From NCBI RefSeq assembly GCF_000585375.1, contig NZ_KK073874.1:5411967-5475966 (forward strand): a stretch of DNA of 64,000 nucleotides, written 5' to 3'. The notes beneath the pieces are model-generated. The model saw only the letters and a program-made list of their open reading frames with translations. It was not told the DNA's origin and did no database searches. Both the position numbers and the translations under genes were made by a program. Source of the DNA: Cryptosporangium arvum DSM 44712 (GTDB lineage: Bacteria; Actinomycetota; Actinomycetes; Mycobacteriales; Cryptosporangiaceae). Each line of letters starts with the position of its first letter. Positions within the stretch are counted from its first letter, which is position 1. Below, one piece after another: positions 49,522 through 57,588 of the stretch.

Positions 49522-50235
49522 GTGGTCACCGAATCGCTCGCAACGCTCACCAGCGACACGCTCGCCGACCAGGCCTACCGATCGGTGCGGGCGGCGATCG
49601 TCACCGGCGAACTGCGTCCGGGGCAGAAAGTGACCGAACGCGGCCTGGCCGAACGCCTCTCGGTGAGCCCCACCCCGGTCCGGGAGGCGATCCGGCGGCT
49701 GGAGCAGGACGGGCTGCTGACCCGCACCGGGCCGCGCACGGTGAAGGTCTCCGACCTCGGTGACACCGCCCTGCAGGACCTGGCCGAGGTCGAGGTCGCG
49801 CTGCGCGGGATGGTCGCCCGGTTCGCGGCCCGCCACGCGACGCCGGAGAAGCTCGACGCCCTCGACGCGCTCCTCGACGAGGCCGACGACCTGCGCATCG
49901 TGATCAGGGAGCGGCTGGCCGACGGGTCGCCGGTCACCCGGCACATCAACCAGCTGCTCGACACCGTGCAGCGGTTCAACGACGCGGTGAACGCCTGCGC
50001 CGGCAATCCCGTGCTGGTGCGGCTGCTCGACCAGACCCGGGTGTTCTCGCAGGCCGAGAGCCGGGCCCGCCGGTTGGAACGCGCCACTGAGGACCCGCGC
50101 TTCGGCGAGGAGCGCTGGGCGACCCACCGCGCGCTCGTCGAGGCCCTGCGCGGCGGCGACGAGAACACGGCCGAGGCGGTCGTCATCGAGGACGCCCGGG
50201 GCGGTCTGAGCGCGTTGCTGGCCGAGCGGCGGTGA
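49522..50235 (+). CDS. GntR-family (FCD) regulator
   Basis: 237 aa: winged helix with AYRSVRAAIVTGELRPGQKV and LSVSPTPVREAIRRLEQDGLL, then an FCD helical sensor domain (EVEVALRGMVARFAARHAT, DAVNACAGNPVLVRLL, HRALVEALRGGDENTAEAVV). FCD domains typically sense carboxylates such as lactate, pyruvate or fatty acyl-CoA. Divergent from the AtuA-DUF4387-ABC-ligase operon and almost certainly its regulator. Leaderless start. Its stop overlaps the next gene as GTGA. Confidence 0.9.
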   Translation: MVTESLATLTSDTLADQAYRSVRAAIVTGELRPGQKVTERGLAERLSVSPTPVREAIRRLEQDGLLTRTGPRTVKVSDLGDTALQDLAEVEVALRGMVARFAARHATPEKLDALDALLDEADDLRIVIRERLADGSPVTRHINQLLDTVQRFNDAVNACAGNPVLVRLLDQTRVFSQAESRARRLERATEDPRFGEERWATHRALVEALRGGDENTAEAVVIEDARGGLSALLAERR

Positions 50236-51536
50236 GCGGACTCTTACGACGGGCGCTCGTCGTCGCGATGCTGCTGACGACGCTCGGCGGCGCGGCGGTC
50301 GCCGGCACCGGCCGGTCCTGTCCGGCGCCGCTCGCCGGCCGGGCCACCTGCTACACGGGGCAGGACGCCCGGGGCGCGTACTACGCGATCGCGGTCCCGG
50401 AGCGCTGGAACGGCTCGCTGATCGTCTACGCCCACGGCGGGCCGGGCTTCACCACGGCCGCCGAGGACCCGGCCGGGGACCTGGCGTCGTGGTCCGCGCT
50501 CGTCGACCACGGGTACGCCTGGGTCGGCTCGTCGTACCGCCGCGGGGGGTACGGGGTGCGGATGGCCGCCGCGGACACCGAGAGCGCCCGCCGCCGCTTC
50601 ACCGAGACCGTCGGCCGGCCGTCGCGGACCTACCTGCACGGCCAGTCGTGGGGCGGCAACGTCGCCGCCAAGGCCGCGGAGGTCTACCCGGGATCCTGGG
50701 ACGGCGTGCTGCTGACCGACGGGCTGCTCGCCGGCGGGTCCCGGGGCTACGACGCCCGGGTCGACCTGCGCGTGGTCTACCAGTACTACTGCCGCAACCT
50801 GCCCGGACCGGCCTGGGCGGGCCTGCCGGCGGAGTCGGCGCTGACCCCCGGCGACGTCCGGGCCCGGCTCGAGGAGTGCACCGGCCGGCCCGGGCACCGC
50901 ACCGCGCGGCAGCAGCGCGTCCTCGACGACGTCGTCGCGGTGACCCGCCTGCCCGAGCGCGCGCTCGACGTCCACCTGCAGTACGCGACGTTCCTGTTCC
51001 AGGACCTCGTGGGCACGCGGCTGGGCGGCCGGAACCCGTTCGGCAACCGGGGCGTGCGCTACACCGGCTCGCACGACGACCGGGCACTCAACGCGGGCGT
51101 CGAACGGTTCGACGCCGACCCGGCCGCGCGCCGGGACCTGTCCTACGACAGCGACCTCACCGGCCGGGTGCGGGTCCCGGTGCTGACGCTGCACGCGATC
51201 GGCGACCCGCAGGTGTTCGTCGAGAACGAGTCGGCCTACCGGGCGCCTCGGCTGGTCCGGACGTTCACGACCGGCACCGAGCACGGCGGGACGAGCGCCG
51301 ACGAGGCCGTGGCCTCGATCACCGCGCTCGACGCGTGGGTGCGCACGGGCCGGGCCCCGACGCCGCACACGATCGCGGCGTCCTGCACCGGCGCCTGCTC
51401 CTACGCTCCCGGCTACCGCCCGGGAGACTTCTTCACCCGGATCCGCCCGCGTCCGGGCGCCACGGCCTGGCCCGCGCTGACGCCGGCCCAGGAGCGGGCC
51501 TGGAGCCGGGTACCGGGCGTCGGCATCGCCCCCTGA
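50232..51536 (+). CDS. secreted alpha/beta-hydrolase
   Basis: A 434-aa exported serine hydrolase. Signal peptide of ~25 residues (LLRRALVVAMLLTTLGGAAVAG). IVYAHGGPGFTTAA gives the oxyanion loop, LHGQSWGGNVAA the nucleophile elbow (Ser of GQSWGG), and TGTEHGGT near residue 350 may provide the histidine. Several Cys pairs suit an extracellular enzyme (RSCPAPLAGRATCYTG; CTGACSYAPG). GTG 50232 overlaps the regulator stop as GTGA, so it is coupled to the FCD GntR gene. It might free the acid that the neighbouring ABC transporter takes up; that is inference. Confidence 0.78.
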   Translation: MSGLLRRALVVAMLLTTLGGAAVAGTGRSCPAPLAGRATCYTGQDARGAYYAIAVPERWNGSLIVYAHGGPGFTTAAEDPAGDLASWSALVDHGYAWVGSSYRRGGYGVRMAAADTESARRRFTETVGRPSRTYLHGQSWGGNVAAKAAEVYPGSWDGVLLTDGLLAGGSRGYDARVDLRVVYQYYCRNLPGPAWAGLPAESALTPGDVRARLEECTGRPGHRTARQQRVLDDVVAVTRLPERALDVHLQYATFLFQDLVGTRLGGRNPFGNRGVRYTGSHDDRALNAGVERFDADPAARRDLSYDSDLTGRVRVPVLTLHAIGDPQVFVENESAYRAPRLVRTFTTGTEHGGTSADEAVASITALDAWVRTGRAPTPHTIAASCTGACSYAPGYRPGDFFTRIRPRPGATAWPALTPAQERAWSRVPGVGIAP

Positions 51537-51542
51537 GCGCGG

Positions 51543-52436
51543 TCACGCCCCGGCGAGCCGCCCCGGCAGCGCGGCCGCGAGGTGGTCGAGGAAAGCGCTG
51601 ATCCGCCGGGGTACGTGCCGGTCGCCGTCGAACAGCGCGTAGAGGTCGGCGGGTGGGGTCGGCACGTCCGGCAGGACCCGCACCAGCGTCCCGTCGTCCA
51701 GATCGGACCGTACCTGCCAGAGCGAGCGCATGACGATCCCCCGGCCCGCGCGGGCCCAGGCGGTCACGACGTCGCCGTCGTTGCTCGACAACGACCCGCT
51801 CACCCGGACCCGCCGCTGGTCGGTGGCGGTCCCGAACCGCCAGAGCGCGAAGTCGCCCTCGTTCTCGCGGAGCACGAGGCAGTCGTGCGCGGCCAGGTCC
51901 TCGACCGTCCGCGGTGTGCCCCGGGCCGCCAGGTACGCCGGTGCGGCGCACGGTACCCGCCGGTTCTCGGCGAGCCGGCGCAGCCGTAGCGTCGAGTCGG
52001 GCGGGGTTCCGACGTGGATCGCCACGTCGAACTCCCGGCGGTGCGGCCGTAAGGGCAGCGCGGAGGTGTGCAGTTCGCACTGCAACTCCGGGTGGGTGGC
52101 CGCGAACTCGCCCAGCAGCGGCGCGACGTGGGCGCGGCCGAGCCCGAGCGTGGCGTGCACGATCAGCCGGCCGTGGACGCCGGTGCCGAGCCGGTCGTCC
52201 AGTTCCCGGATCTGGTCGAGGAGGTGGCCGGCCCGTTCGGCGTAGAGCGCACCCTCCGAGGTGAGCGTGAGCCGCCGGGTGCCGCGCTGCACCAGCCGGG
52301 TTGCGAGCCGCCGCTCCAGCGCGGAGAGCCGCTTGCTGACCACCGGCAGCGACCAGCCGAACTCCCGGGCCGCCGCGGTGAGGGTCTCGCTGCGCGCGAC
52401 GACCCGGAAGAACGCCAGATCGTCCACCGAGCTCAT
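51543..52436 (-). CDS. LysR-family regulator
   Basis: 297 aa: N-terminal helix-turn-helix DLAFFRVVARSETLTAAAREFGWSLPVVSKRLSALERRL with the RRLTLTSEGALY wing, and a C-terminal periplasmic-binding-like effector domain. ATG 52436 has GAAAGGGA upstream. Divergent from the tartrate-dehydrogenase-like gene; the gap carries an inverted repeat of the T-N11-A type. Expected to activate that gene in response to its substrate (a hydroxy-dicarboxylate). Confidence 0.9.
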   Translation of the reverse strand: MSSVDDLAFFRVVARSETLTAAAREFGWSLPVVSKRLSALERRLATRLVQRGTRRLTLTSEGALYAERAGHLLDQIRELDDRLGTGVHGRLIVHATLGLGRAHVAPLLGEFAATHPELQCELHTSALPLRPHRREFDVAIHVGTPPDSTLRLRRLAENRRVPCAAPAYLAARGTPRTVEDLAAHDCLVLRENEGDFALWRFGTATDQRRVRVSGSLSSNDGDVVTAWARAGRGIVMRSLWQVRSDLDDGTLVRVLPDVPTPPADLYALFDGDRHVPRRISAFLDHLAAALPGRLAGA

Positions 52437-52439
52437 TCC

Positions 52440-52473
52440 CTTTCGATACGCGAAAGACCGCCTTGCCGGCAAG
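52440..52473. promoter_or_regulatory. LysR-type operators
   Basis: CTTTCG-N5-CGAAAG (52440-52456) is an inverted repeat that contains the T-N11-A core of LysR sites. CTTGCCGGCAAG (52462-52473) is a second, perfect palindrome on the same side. Both lie between the divergent LysR and tartrate-dehydrogenase-like genes. Confidence 0.6.
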
Positions 52474-52513
52474 CGCCTTGCCCGGCCCGCCGCCGGTCGC
52501 GGAGGGTACGGGC

Positions 52514-53644
52514 ATGTCTGCGCGCTACCGCATCGCGGTGATTCCGGGCGACGGGATCGGCCGCGAGGTCGTCCCCGAGGGCCTTCGTTGTCTGCGTCGC
52601 ACCGCCGACGTCCACGACTTCGCGCTCGACGTCGTCGAGTTCGACTTCGCCTCCGCGGCGTACTGGGAACGGCACGGCACGATGCTGCCGGACGACTGGC
52701 AGCCGACCCTCGAGGCGTTCGACGCGATCTACTTCGGCGCGGTCGGCTGGCCGGCCGTCGTGCCCGACCACGTGTCGCTCTGGGGCAGTCTGCTGCGGTT
52801 CCGGCGGGTGTTCGACCAGTACGTGAACCTGCGACCGGTGCGGCTGCTGCCCGGGGTGCGCAGCCCGCTGGCCGGGCGGGTACCGGGCGACATCGACTTC
52901 GTCGTCGTCCGGGAGAACACCGAGGGTGAGTACTCCGGTGTCGGCGGGCGTGTCTTCGAGGGCACCGAACGCGAGATCGTGCTGCAGGAGACCGTGATGA
53001 CGCGGTACGGCGTCGACCGGGTGCTGCGGTTCGCGTTCGAGTACGCACGGCGGCGGGACGCCCGGCACCTGACGTCCGCGACGAAGAGCAACGGCATCGC
53101 GATCTCGATGCCGTACTGGGACGAGCGGGTGGAGGCGGTCGGCCGCGACTACCCCGACGTCGACCGGGACAAATACCACATCGACGCACTGGTGGCGCAC
53201 TTCGTGCTGAACCCCGGCCGGTTCGACGTCGTGGTGGCGAGCAACCTGTTCGGCGACATCCTGTCCGACCTCGGCCCGGCGTGCACCGGGACGCTCGGCA
53301 TCGCACCGAGCGCGAACATCAACCCCGAGCGGCGCTACCCGAGCCTGTTCGAGCCGGTGCACGGGTCCGCGCCGGACATCGCCGGCCTGGGCATCGCGAA
53401 CCCGATCGGCCAGATCTGGTGCGGCGCGATGATGCTCGACCACCTCGGCGAGCCCGCGGCCGCCGCCGCCCTGCTGACCGCGATCGAGTCGGTGCTCGCC
53501 GACTCGCCCGCCGTCCTCACCCCCGACCTCGGCGGCCCGGCCACCACCACCGCGCTCGGGACCGCGATCGCCGACCGCGTCGGGACCGCGACGACCGATT
53601 CCCGCCGGACGGGGGCCGGTGACGGCGCGACGATCGAGGCATGA
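52514..53644 (+). CDS. tartrate dehydrogenase / D-malate dehydrogenase-like protein
   Basis: A 376-aa member of the beta-decarboxylating dehydrogenase family (isopropylmalate/isocitrate dehydrogenase fold). IAVIPGDGIGREVVPEG starts the NAD site; VVVRENTEGEYSGVGGR, TSATKSNGIAISMPYWDE (Lys of the active site in TKSN) and VVASNLFGDILSD with the metal aspartates are all present, as is HGSAPDIAG. The YFGAVGWPAVVPDHVSLWG segment is that of the TtuC/DmlA branch, which acts on tartrate or D-malate. ATG 52514 follows GGAGGG. Regulated by the divergent LysR protein. Confidence 0.88.
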   Translation: MSARYRIAVIPGDGIGREVVPEGLRCLRRTADVHDFALDVVEFDFASAAYWERHGTMLPDDWQPTLEAFDAIYFGAVGWPAVVPDHVSLWGSLLRFRRVFDQYVNLRPVRLLPGVRSPLAGRVPGDIDFVVVRENTEGEYSGVGGRVFEGTEREIVLQETVMTRYGVDRVLRFAFEYARRRDARHLTSATKSNGIAISMPYWDERVEAVGRDYPDVDRDKYHIDALVAHFVLNPGRFDVVVASNLFGDILSDLGPACTGTLGIAPSANINPERRYPSLFEPVHGSAPDIAGLGIANPIGQIWCGAMMLDHLGEPAAAAALLTAIESVLADSPAVLTPDLGGPATTTALGTAIADRVGTATTDSRRTGAGDGATIEA

Positions 53645-53774
53645 CCTTCGTGATTTCCCCGATCCCGCCCGCGCGCCTGAGCGCGATGCGGGCCGACGAC
53701 GCCGACGGGCGCATCACCGGCGGGGTGGCCGCGACGTCGTCCACGGCTGCTCCATGTCCGCCATCGACCGCTGA
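53641..53774 (+). pseudogene. DUF1203 gene with internal deletion
   Basis: ATG 53641 overlaps the previous stop as ATGA and begins MTFVISPIPPARLSAMRA, a convincing DUF1203 N-terminus. About 20 codons later a different frame picks up the family C-terminus (RDVVHGCSMSAIDR, ending at the stop at 53774). A normal DUF1203 protein is about 150 residues, so roughly 100 codons have been lost, leaving a frameshifted stub. Confidence 0.55.
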
Positions 53775-53834
53775 ACCGGGTGGCCGGGCGGGCCGTGTTG
53801 GGCTCAGACACCGGCGAAGGAAGAATCCGCACTC

Positions 53835-54302
53835 GTGACGCAGCCATCGCAGGACATCCGGCCCGACGATTCCGGGGAGTGGGTCGAGGTCCACTCGCAG
53901 GGCACCCGGGCCGGACGCCCCGCCGCGCTGGTCCGTCGCGGCGGGGCCCGGGTCGTCGACGTCGCGGTGTGCGCCGCCACGGCCTCCGCGCTCCCGTGGT
54001 GGGCCGCGGCGCTGGTCGCGGTGGCCTGGCTCGTCGTCCCGGTGTGGCTGGCCGGCGCCACGGCCGGCAAATGGCTGTTCGGGATCCGGGTCACCCGCTA
54101 CGACGGGGCCCGGCTCACGATCGGCCGGGCGCTGGCCCGCGAGGCGTTCGTCGTCGGCAGTTTCGTCATCACGCTGGTCGCGGTCCTCAACACGATGGTG
54201 ATGGTCAACGACCCGCGCCGGCAGGGCTTCCAGGACCGGATCGCCGACACCGTCGTCGTCGACGCGAAGACGACCGGCCGGGCCCCGGCCCCGCCGCGCT
54301 GA
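53835..54302 (+). CDS. RDD-family membrane protein
   Basis: 155 aa. RDD landmarks: LVRRGGARVVDVAVC at the first helix (R and D of the name motif), GATAGKWLFGIRVTRYDG in the cytoplasmic loop, and RQGFQDRIADTVVV at the end. Three or four membrane helices. Start is GTG 53835. Function is unknown; RDD proteins have been linked to membrane cargo handling and sodium/proton balance. Stop is 1 bp from the convergent permease gene end. Confidence 0.82.
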   Translation: MTQPSQDIRPDDSGEWVEVHSQGTRAGRPAALVRRGGARVVDVAVCAATASALPWWAAALVAVAWLVVPVWLAGATAGKWLFGIRVTRYDGARLTIGRALAREAFVVGSFVITLVAVLNTMVMVNDPRRQGFQDRIADTVVVDAKTTGRAPAPPR

Positions 54303-54303
54303 C

Positions 54304-55851
54304 TCAGGTCTCGTCCGCCGCCACGTGCGTGTGCGGGACGTGGACCAGGTCGATCCGGCCGTGCAGGCGCTTCCCGCCGAAGTACACCGCGCCGACCGCC
54401 ACGACCGCGCCGACGAAGAGCACCGCACTGTACTGCAGCACCCAGTTGCCGTCGGTGGAGAGGTCGTAGATCTCCGGCCGGGGCCACATCAGGTTCACGA
54501 TCATGATCGTCTGGTAGACGACGGCCAGCGCGTTCACCGCGATGCCGAAACGGCCCAGCGTGAACAGCGACTTGCCGTCCTCGTCGTGGCCGGCCGGGAA
54601 GTGGTCGGTGTTGCGGTGCTTGATGCGCACGACCAGCAGCGGGAGCGTCACGCCCAGGTAGGCGACGTAGAGCATCGCGATGCAGATGCTCGACAGCGCG
54701 GTGAAGATCGTCGTCGAGTTGACGTTCACCGCCAGGGCCAGCGCGGCACCGGCCCCGATCACGATCGACGTGACGACCGGCGTGCCCGTTCGCGGTGACA
54801 CCCGGCCGAGCGCCTTCGAGAACGGCAGCGCGCCTTCGCGGGCCATCGAGTACGTCATCCGCGCCCCGGAGGTCTGCACGGCCAGCGTGCACGCGAACAC
54901 CGCCACCGCGACGCAGCACAGCAGCAGCCGCCCGAACACGTCGCCGAGCCGCTCGGTGATCACCCACGACAGGCCGAGCGAGGAGAGGTTGCCGTCGGTG
55001 AGGCTCGGCGCGGCCATCAGCGCACCCAGGATCAGCAGGCCGCCGCCGAGGCCGGAGGTCGTCAGCGCGCGGACGATCGTCTTCGGCGTCGTCTTGCGCG
55101 GCGAGTGCGTCTCCTCGGCGAGCTCGCCGGCCGAGTCGAAGCCCACCATCACGTACGCGGCCATCAGCGACGACGCGAGCCAGGCGTAGAAGTACGTGCC
55201 GGTGCCCTCCCAGCCGGTGGTGTGCAGCACCACGCCGGGGCCGCGCTCGGACAGCGCGAACAGCACCCCGATCAGCACGAGGACACCGACGATCTCGATC
55301 GCGACCCCCACGCTCGTCGCCGCGGCCATCTGCCGGATGCCGAGGATGTTCACGAGCGTCGTGACGACGAGCAGAGCGATGCCGAGGACCACCGCGTTCT
55401 TCGCGCCGGTCGGCGACAGGATCGACGGGTCGGCGCCGGACCCGCCCACGAACTGGAACCCCGACCAGATCGCCGGCAGCACGGCCTGCATCGCGATCGC
55501 GGCCACCGCGACCGTGAGGATCTGGCCGACGATCATGATCCAGCCGGTGAACCAGCCCCAGGTCGTGCCGGCCAACCGGCTCGACCACTGGAAGATCGCC
55601 CCGGACACCGGCCAGCGCCCGGCCAGCTCGGCGAAGCACAGCGCCACCAGGAGCTGCCCGGCGAACACCACCGGCCAGGCCCAGAAGAACGCCGCCCCAC
55701 CGAGCAGGAAGCCCAGCCCGAACAGCTGGAACACGGTCGTGAGGATCGAGACGAACGAGAAGCCGGCGGCGAAGGACGCGAACGTCCCGACGCCGCGGTG
55801 CAGTTCCTGCTTGTAGCCGATGGGCGATCGTTCCGGCGCGACTGTGCTCAT
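54304..55851 (-). CDS. APC-family permease, likely urea/guanidine-unit transporter
   Basis: 515 aa, about 12 membrane helices, with GFSFVSILTTVFQLFGLGFLLGGAAFFW, ELAGRWPVSGAIFQWSSRLAGTTWGW and GFDSAGELAEETHSPRKTTPK. This branch of APC permeases is the usual companion of UAAP/urea-carboxylase operons. ATG 55851 has AGAGGTGGAG. The palindrome at 55867-55888, 16 bp before the start codon, shares its core with the operator of the urea amidolyase operon, so one TetR protein probably controls both. Substrate: urea, guanidine or a related amine. Confidence 0.85.
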   Translation of the reverse strand: MSTVAPERSPIGYKQELHRGVGTFASFAAGFSFVSILTTVFQLFGLGFLLGGAAFFWAWPVVFAGQLLVALCFAELAGRWPVSGAIFQWSSRLAGTTWGWFTGWIMIVGQILTVAVAAIAMQAVLPAIWSGFQFVGGSGADPSILSPTGAKNAVVLGIALLVVTTLVNILGIRQMAAATSVGVAIEIVGVLVLIGVLFALSERGPGVVLHTTGWEGTGTYFYAWLASSLMAAYVMVGFDSAGELAEETHSPRKTTPKTIVRALTTSGLGGGLLILGALMAAPSLTDGNLSSLGLSWVITERLGDVFGRLLLCCVAVAVFACTLAVQTSGARMTYSMAREGALPFSKALGRVSPRTGTPVVTSIVIGAGAALALAVNVNSTTIFTALSSICIAMLYVAYLGVTLPLLVVRIKHRNTDHFPAGHDEDGKSLFTLGRFGIAVNALAVVYQTIMIVNLMWPRPEIYDLSTDGNWVLQYSAVLFVGAVVAVGAVYFGGKRLHGRIDLVHVPHTHVAADET

Positions 55852-55866
55852 GACTCCACCTCTGGG

Positions 55867-55888
55867 ATTTCTGTCGCTCGACAGGAAT
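55867..55888. promoter_or_regulatory. TetR operator of the permease gene
   Basis: A 22-bp near-perfect palindrome with centre CTGTCG-CT-CGACAG and flanks ATTT/GAAT (one mismatch). It shares ATTTCTGTC and GTCGACAG-like halves with the longer palindrome at 56723-56752. Confidence 0.75.
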
Positions 55889-56005
55889 TGGCCATGAGCG
55901 TGGGGCGGCTGTGTTCCGGGCAGGGTGCGTGATCGGTTAAATCCCCGTGTCCCCCGGGCGGCACCGTGCGCCCCGGACGGCCCTCGGCATGGCAGCATCG
56001 GCGGC

Positions 56006-56671
56006 GTGAACACCAGCCGCGCGGGGCGCCCACGGGTGCGGGAGTCCCGGCATCCGGATCGGACCCCACGCCAGGAGATCCTGGACGCGGCGGCGGCACT
56101 GTTCGGCGAATCCGGTTTCGCGGCCACCTCGACGCGGGCGATCGCCGAGCGGGTCGGGATCCGGCAGGCGTCGCTGTACTACTACTTCCCCGGCAAGGAC
56201 GAGATCCTGCTGGAGCTGCTGGAGGCGTCGGTGCGCCCGACGCTCGACCTGGTGGACACGATCCGGGCCGGAGCGCGGGGGCCGGCGGCGGCGCTGTACG
56301 CGCTCGCGGTGCGTGACGTCGGCACGTTGCGGGCCGGGCCGCTCGGCGTGGCCACCCTCTACATGGCGCCCGAGGTGCGTCAGGCACCGGCGTTCGCGAC
56401 GTTCCGTGAGCACCGCGGCCAGCTGGCGGCCGTGTACGCGCAGCTCGCCGCGGCGGCCGCTCCCCCGGCGCACCCGGTGGGCGCCGACGTGCTCGGCAGC
56501 GCGTGCCTGCACGTCGTCGAGATGGTGACGACGCTGCCGAGCCGCCCGACGCTCGCCGCCGAGATCGCGCACGCGTGCCTGGCGCTCGCCGGTGTCGGCG
56601 GCCCCGAAGCCGAGGCCGCCGCGAGGGCGGGTGAGGAACTCCTGGCGGCGCTGGCCCCCGGCGCCGGCTGA
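56006..56671 (+). CDS. TetR-family regulator of the urea/guanidine unit
   Basis: 221 aa. A basic N-terminus, then a helix-turn-helix TSTRAIAERVGIRQASLYYYF (about residues 37-57) followed by PGKDEILLELL. The C-terminal domain is a generic TetR ligand domain rich in Ala. GTG 56006 is chosen; no good ribosome-binding site is visible. It lies between the divergent APC permease and the UAAP operon; the palindromes on both sides mark its two targets. The effector may be a pathway intermediate, for example guanidine, urea or allophanate. Confidence 0.87.
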   Translation: MNTSRAGRPRVRESRHPDRTPRQEILDAAAALFGESGFAATSTRAIAERVGIRQASLYYYFPGKDEILLELLEASVRPTLDLVDTIRAGARGPAAALYALAVRDVGTLRAGPLGVATLYMAPEVRQAPAFATFREHRGQLAAVYAQLAAAAAPPAHPVGADVLGSACLHVVEMVTTLPSRPTLAAEIAHACLALAGVGGPEAEAAARAGEELLAALAPGAG

Positions 56672-56722
56672 GCCGCGGGATCGTTTCCGCCGGGAAACGT
56701 GGGCGAAACGCGGGAACCCGAA

Positions 56723-56752
56723 GGTGATTTCTGTCAGTCGACAGAAATCACC
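56723..56752. promoter_or_regulatory. long TetR operator of the UAAP operon
   Basis: A 30-bp palindrome with perfect 13-bp arms (GGTGATTTCTGTC and GACAGAAATCACC) and a 4-bp centre. It ends 14 bp before the UAAP1 ATG. No riboswitch structure is visible in the 95-bp gap. Confidence 0.85.
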
Positions 56753-56766
56753 GAGGGGGCGCCGCC

Positions 56767-57588
56767 ATGACCCGCGACACGTCCACTGTGTCCGCCGCCC
56801 GCGACGACGCCAGGGCGCGAGCGGGCACCCGTGCCGACTGGATGCCCTACCTCCCGGCGTCGAGCTCGCCGCACGCCCCGGCCGGTCTCGACCCGAGCAC
56901 CCTGACCTGGGCCGAGACCGTGGCGCCGGGCGGCTACACGGCCAAGGTCGTGGCCCGGGGCACGCGGATCCGGCTCACCGACGTCACCGGCGACGCCTGT
57001 GCGCACGTTCTGCTCTACAACGCGGTGGCCCCGTGGGAACGGCTGAACGTCGCCGACACCCAGAAGATCCCGTGGCAGGCCTACCTCGGCCCTGGTCACC
57101 CCCTGCTCTCCGGCGACGGCAGGGTGCTCGCCACGGTCGTGGCCGACACGTCGACCCGGCACGACGCGTTCTGCGGCACGACGTCCGACGCGTGGAACGA
57201 ACGGAAGTACGGCAAAGCCGCACCCGAGGGGCCCAGCCCCTCCGGGCGCGCGCTGTTCACGCTGGCCGCGGCGAAACACGACCTCGGCCCCCGCGATCTT
57301 CCCCCCAGCGTCTCGTTCTTCCAGGGGGTCCGCGTGCAGCCGGACGGCGGCTTCCGCTGGCTCGGGAGCGCCGGCCCCGGCGACGTCGACCTGCTCGCGG
57401 AGTTGCCGCTGATCGTGCTGATCGCCAACACCGCCCATCCCCTGGACCCGCGGGAGGCGTTCACCGTCGGCCCGGTGCGCGTGCACGCGTGGACGTCGGT
57501 GCCGACCCGCGCGGACGACGCCACCACACCGGAGACGCACCGGGCGTACCTCAACACGATCGACTACGCGGAGGCCCGAGGGCTATGA
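56767..57588 (+). CDS. urea amidolyase-associated protein 1 (DUF1989)
   Basis: 273 aa, UAAP1/DUF1989. Landmarks: RADWMPYLPASSSP, LTDVTGDACAHVLLYNA, HDAFCGTTSDAW, and a closing AYLNTIDYAEARGL. In guanidine-degrading operons DUF1989 pairs (CgdA/CgdB) form the carboxyguanidine deiminase, so this gene and the next may remove ammonia from carboxyguanidine before allophanate hydrolase acts. First gene of the operon, ATG 56767 with GAGGGG upstream; stop overlaps the next start as ATGA. Confidence 0.9.
   Translation: MTRDTSTVSAARDDARARAGTRADWMPYLPASSSPHAPAGLDPSTLTWAETVAPGGYTAKVVARGTRIRLTDVTGDACAHVLLYNAVAPWERLNVADTQKIPWQAYLGPGHPLLSGDGRVLATVVADTSTRHDAFCGTTSDAWNERKYGKAAPEGPSPSGRALFTLAAAKHDLGPRDLPPSVSFFQGVRVQPDGGFRWLGSAGPGDVDLLAELPLIVLIANTAHPLDPREAFTVGPVRVHAWTSVPTRADDATTPETHRAYLNTIDYAEARGL

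Noticed and set aside
56672..56766. Guanidine riboswitch before the UAAP operon
   Set aside because: The gap is only 95 bp and is largely taken up by the 30-bp palindrome and ribosome-binding site; no conserved riboswitch core is visible.
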